Of a stretch of DNA of 64,000 nt, positions 63,721 to 64,000 are shown piece after piece. Source of the stretch: Pseudobacillus wudalianchiensis. Its GTDB lineage: Bacteria; Bacillota; Bacilli; Bacillales; Domibacillaceae. Each line of letters starts with the position of its first letter. The first letter of the stretch is position 1. The notes under the pieces are model-generated. The model saw nothing but the letters and a program-made list of their open reading frames with translations, was not told the DNA's origin and did no database searches. A program made the position numbers and the translations under genes. The stretch is from positions 83,025 to 147,024 of the forward strand of contig NZ_MAYT01000032.1 of the NCBI RefSeq assembly GCF_001685015.1, in the 5' to 3' direction.

Positions 63721-64000
63721 TTAGCGGGAAAGTGATCGCTGTAAAAAAGAAAAGGTTGTTTCTTTACAAGCAGCTAAATCTCTTTCTTCTTCAGCAATAT
63801 AAAAGCGTTCAGCAGCATTTTCAATCAAGTTAATAATGAGCCGGGCGGTCCAGTTAATATCAATGTCCGGAATGATCTCTCCCTTGCTGACGGCTGCGCA
63901 CAACACATCTTCTAACCAATCGTAGTATGGAGTATAAATTGTTTCCCATTTTTCCATTGAATGCACGATGGCAAGGCCAGAGTAACACAAAATAATAACA
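63721..64000 (-). CDS. TetR family regulator, 3' part
   Basis: The frame is open to the window edge, so the start and DNA-binding domain lie outside. The visible 93 residues are the helical C-terminal domain (WLEDVLCAAVSKGEIIPDID, ARLIINLIENAAERF), as in QacR/AcrR-like TetR proteins with a TetR_C domain. It sits just upstream of the operator and SMR pair on the same strand and probably controls them. Confidence 0.75.
   Translation of the reverse strand, partial: VIILCYSGLAIVHSMEKWETIYTPYYDWLEDVLCAAVSKGEIIPDIDINWTARLIINLIENAAERFYIAEEERDLAACKETTFSFLQRSLSR

Noticed and set aside
63721-63990. TTG at 63990 as the start of a short regulator
   Set aside because: The frame stays open to the window edge and the protein lacks its DNA-binding domain; it is the end of a longer TetR gene.

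Overview
The window looks like a chromosomal segment of a low-to-moderate GC Gram-positive spore-former of the family Bacillaceae. Ribosome-binding sites are strong (AGGAGG-like), TTG and GTG starts are common, and many genes match Bacillus families: swrC/yerO, pksA/ymcC, ppaC, fer, hmoA, ykkCD with a guanidine-I riboswitch, DUF4003. No rRNA, tRNA, CRISPR array, prophage or insertion sequence was seen. Genus and species cannot be fixed from the sequence alone.

Layout. 1-5.7 kb: two tandem chemoreceptor genes with an almost identical signalling half, a CDF metal transporter, and a guanidine-I riboswitch driving paired SMR exporters. 5.8-18.4 kb: a phenylacetate/aromatic-acid block. It holds a free-standing PaaD zinc ribbon (56 aa), two identical enoyl-CoA hydratase genes, the PaaX repressor, a second crotonase, an MBL-fold hydrolase, the epoxidase genes in the order paaA-paaD-paaB-paaC, a benzoate-CoA-ligase-like enzyme, a hotdog thioesterase, a YerA-type amidohydrolase and a ferredoxin. 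Three promoters in this block share a 21-bp motif at the same distance from the -10 box, a good candidate PaaX operator. 18.6-34 kb: housekeeping and accessory genes, including an orphan ABC binding lipoprotein, a Fur-boxed but frameshifted hmoA, SwrC-type RND efflux with its TetR regulator, padR-chrA, a V4R-STAS protein, a lipoprotein/TcaA-like pair and a TetR/YmcC pair. 34-41 kb: a histidine kinase with a periplasmic-binding-type sensor, an NtrC-type regulator and a TAXI-TRAP transporter behind a sigma-54 promoter. 41-50 kb: UDG-family protein, MFS transporter, ppaC, POT peptide transporter, AlaX editing protein, DUF4003 protein, and a 35-aa Cys-rich peptide behind a structured leader.

50-63 kb is the most coherent system: catabolism of cadaverine/putrescine and glutarate. 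A GntR/FCD regulator (GlaR-like), L-2-hydroxyglutarate oxidase (lhgO), a DUF3870 protein and glutarate 2-hydroxylase (glaH/csiD) are followed by an APC permease, glutamate dehydrogenase, a small lipoyl-like protein, a PAS-containing sigma-54 activator, an aldehyde dehydrogenase and a PatA-type diamine aminotransferase. The permease, gdh and aldehyde dehydrogenase-patA units each carry a -24/-12 promoter and an upstream TATGC-N6-GMATA palindrome, which I infer is the binding site of the local activator. The glaH transcript starts at a strong sigma-A promoter but has a roughly 200-nt structured leader ending in an intrinsic terminator, so it is probably controlled by attenuation or a riboswitch-like RNA.

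The right end holds a second SMR pair behind a perfect TetR-type palindrome and the 3' part of a TetR gene running off the window.
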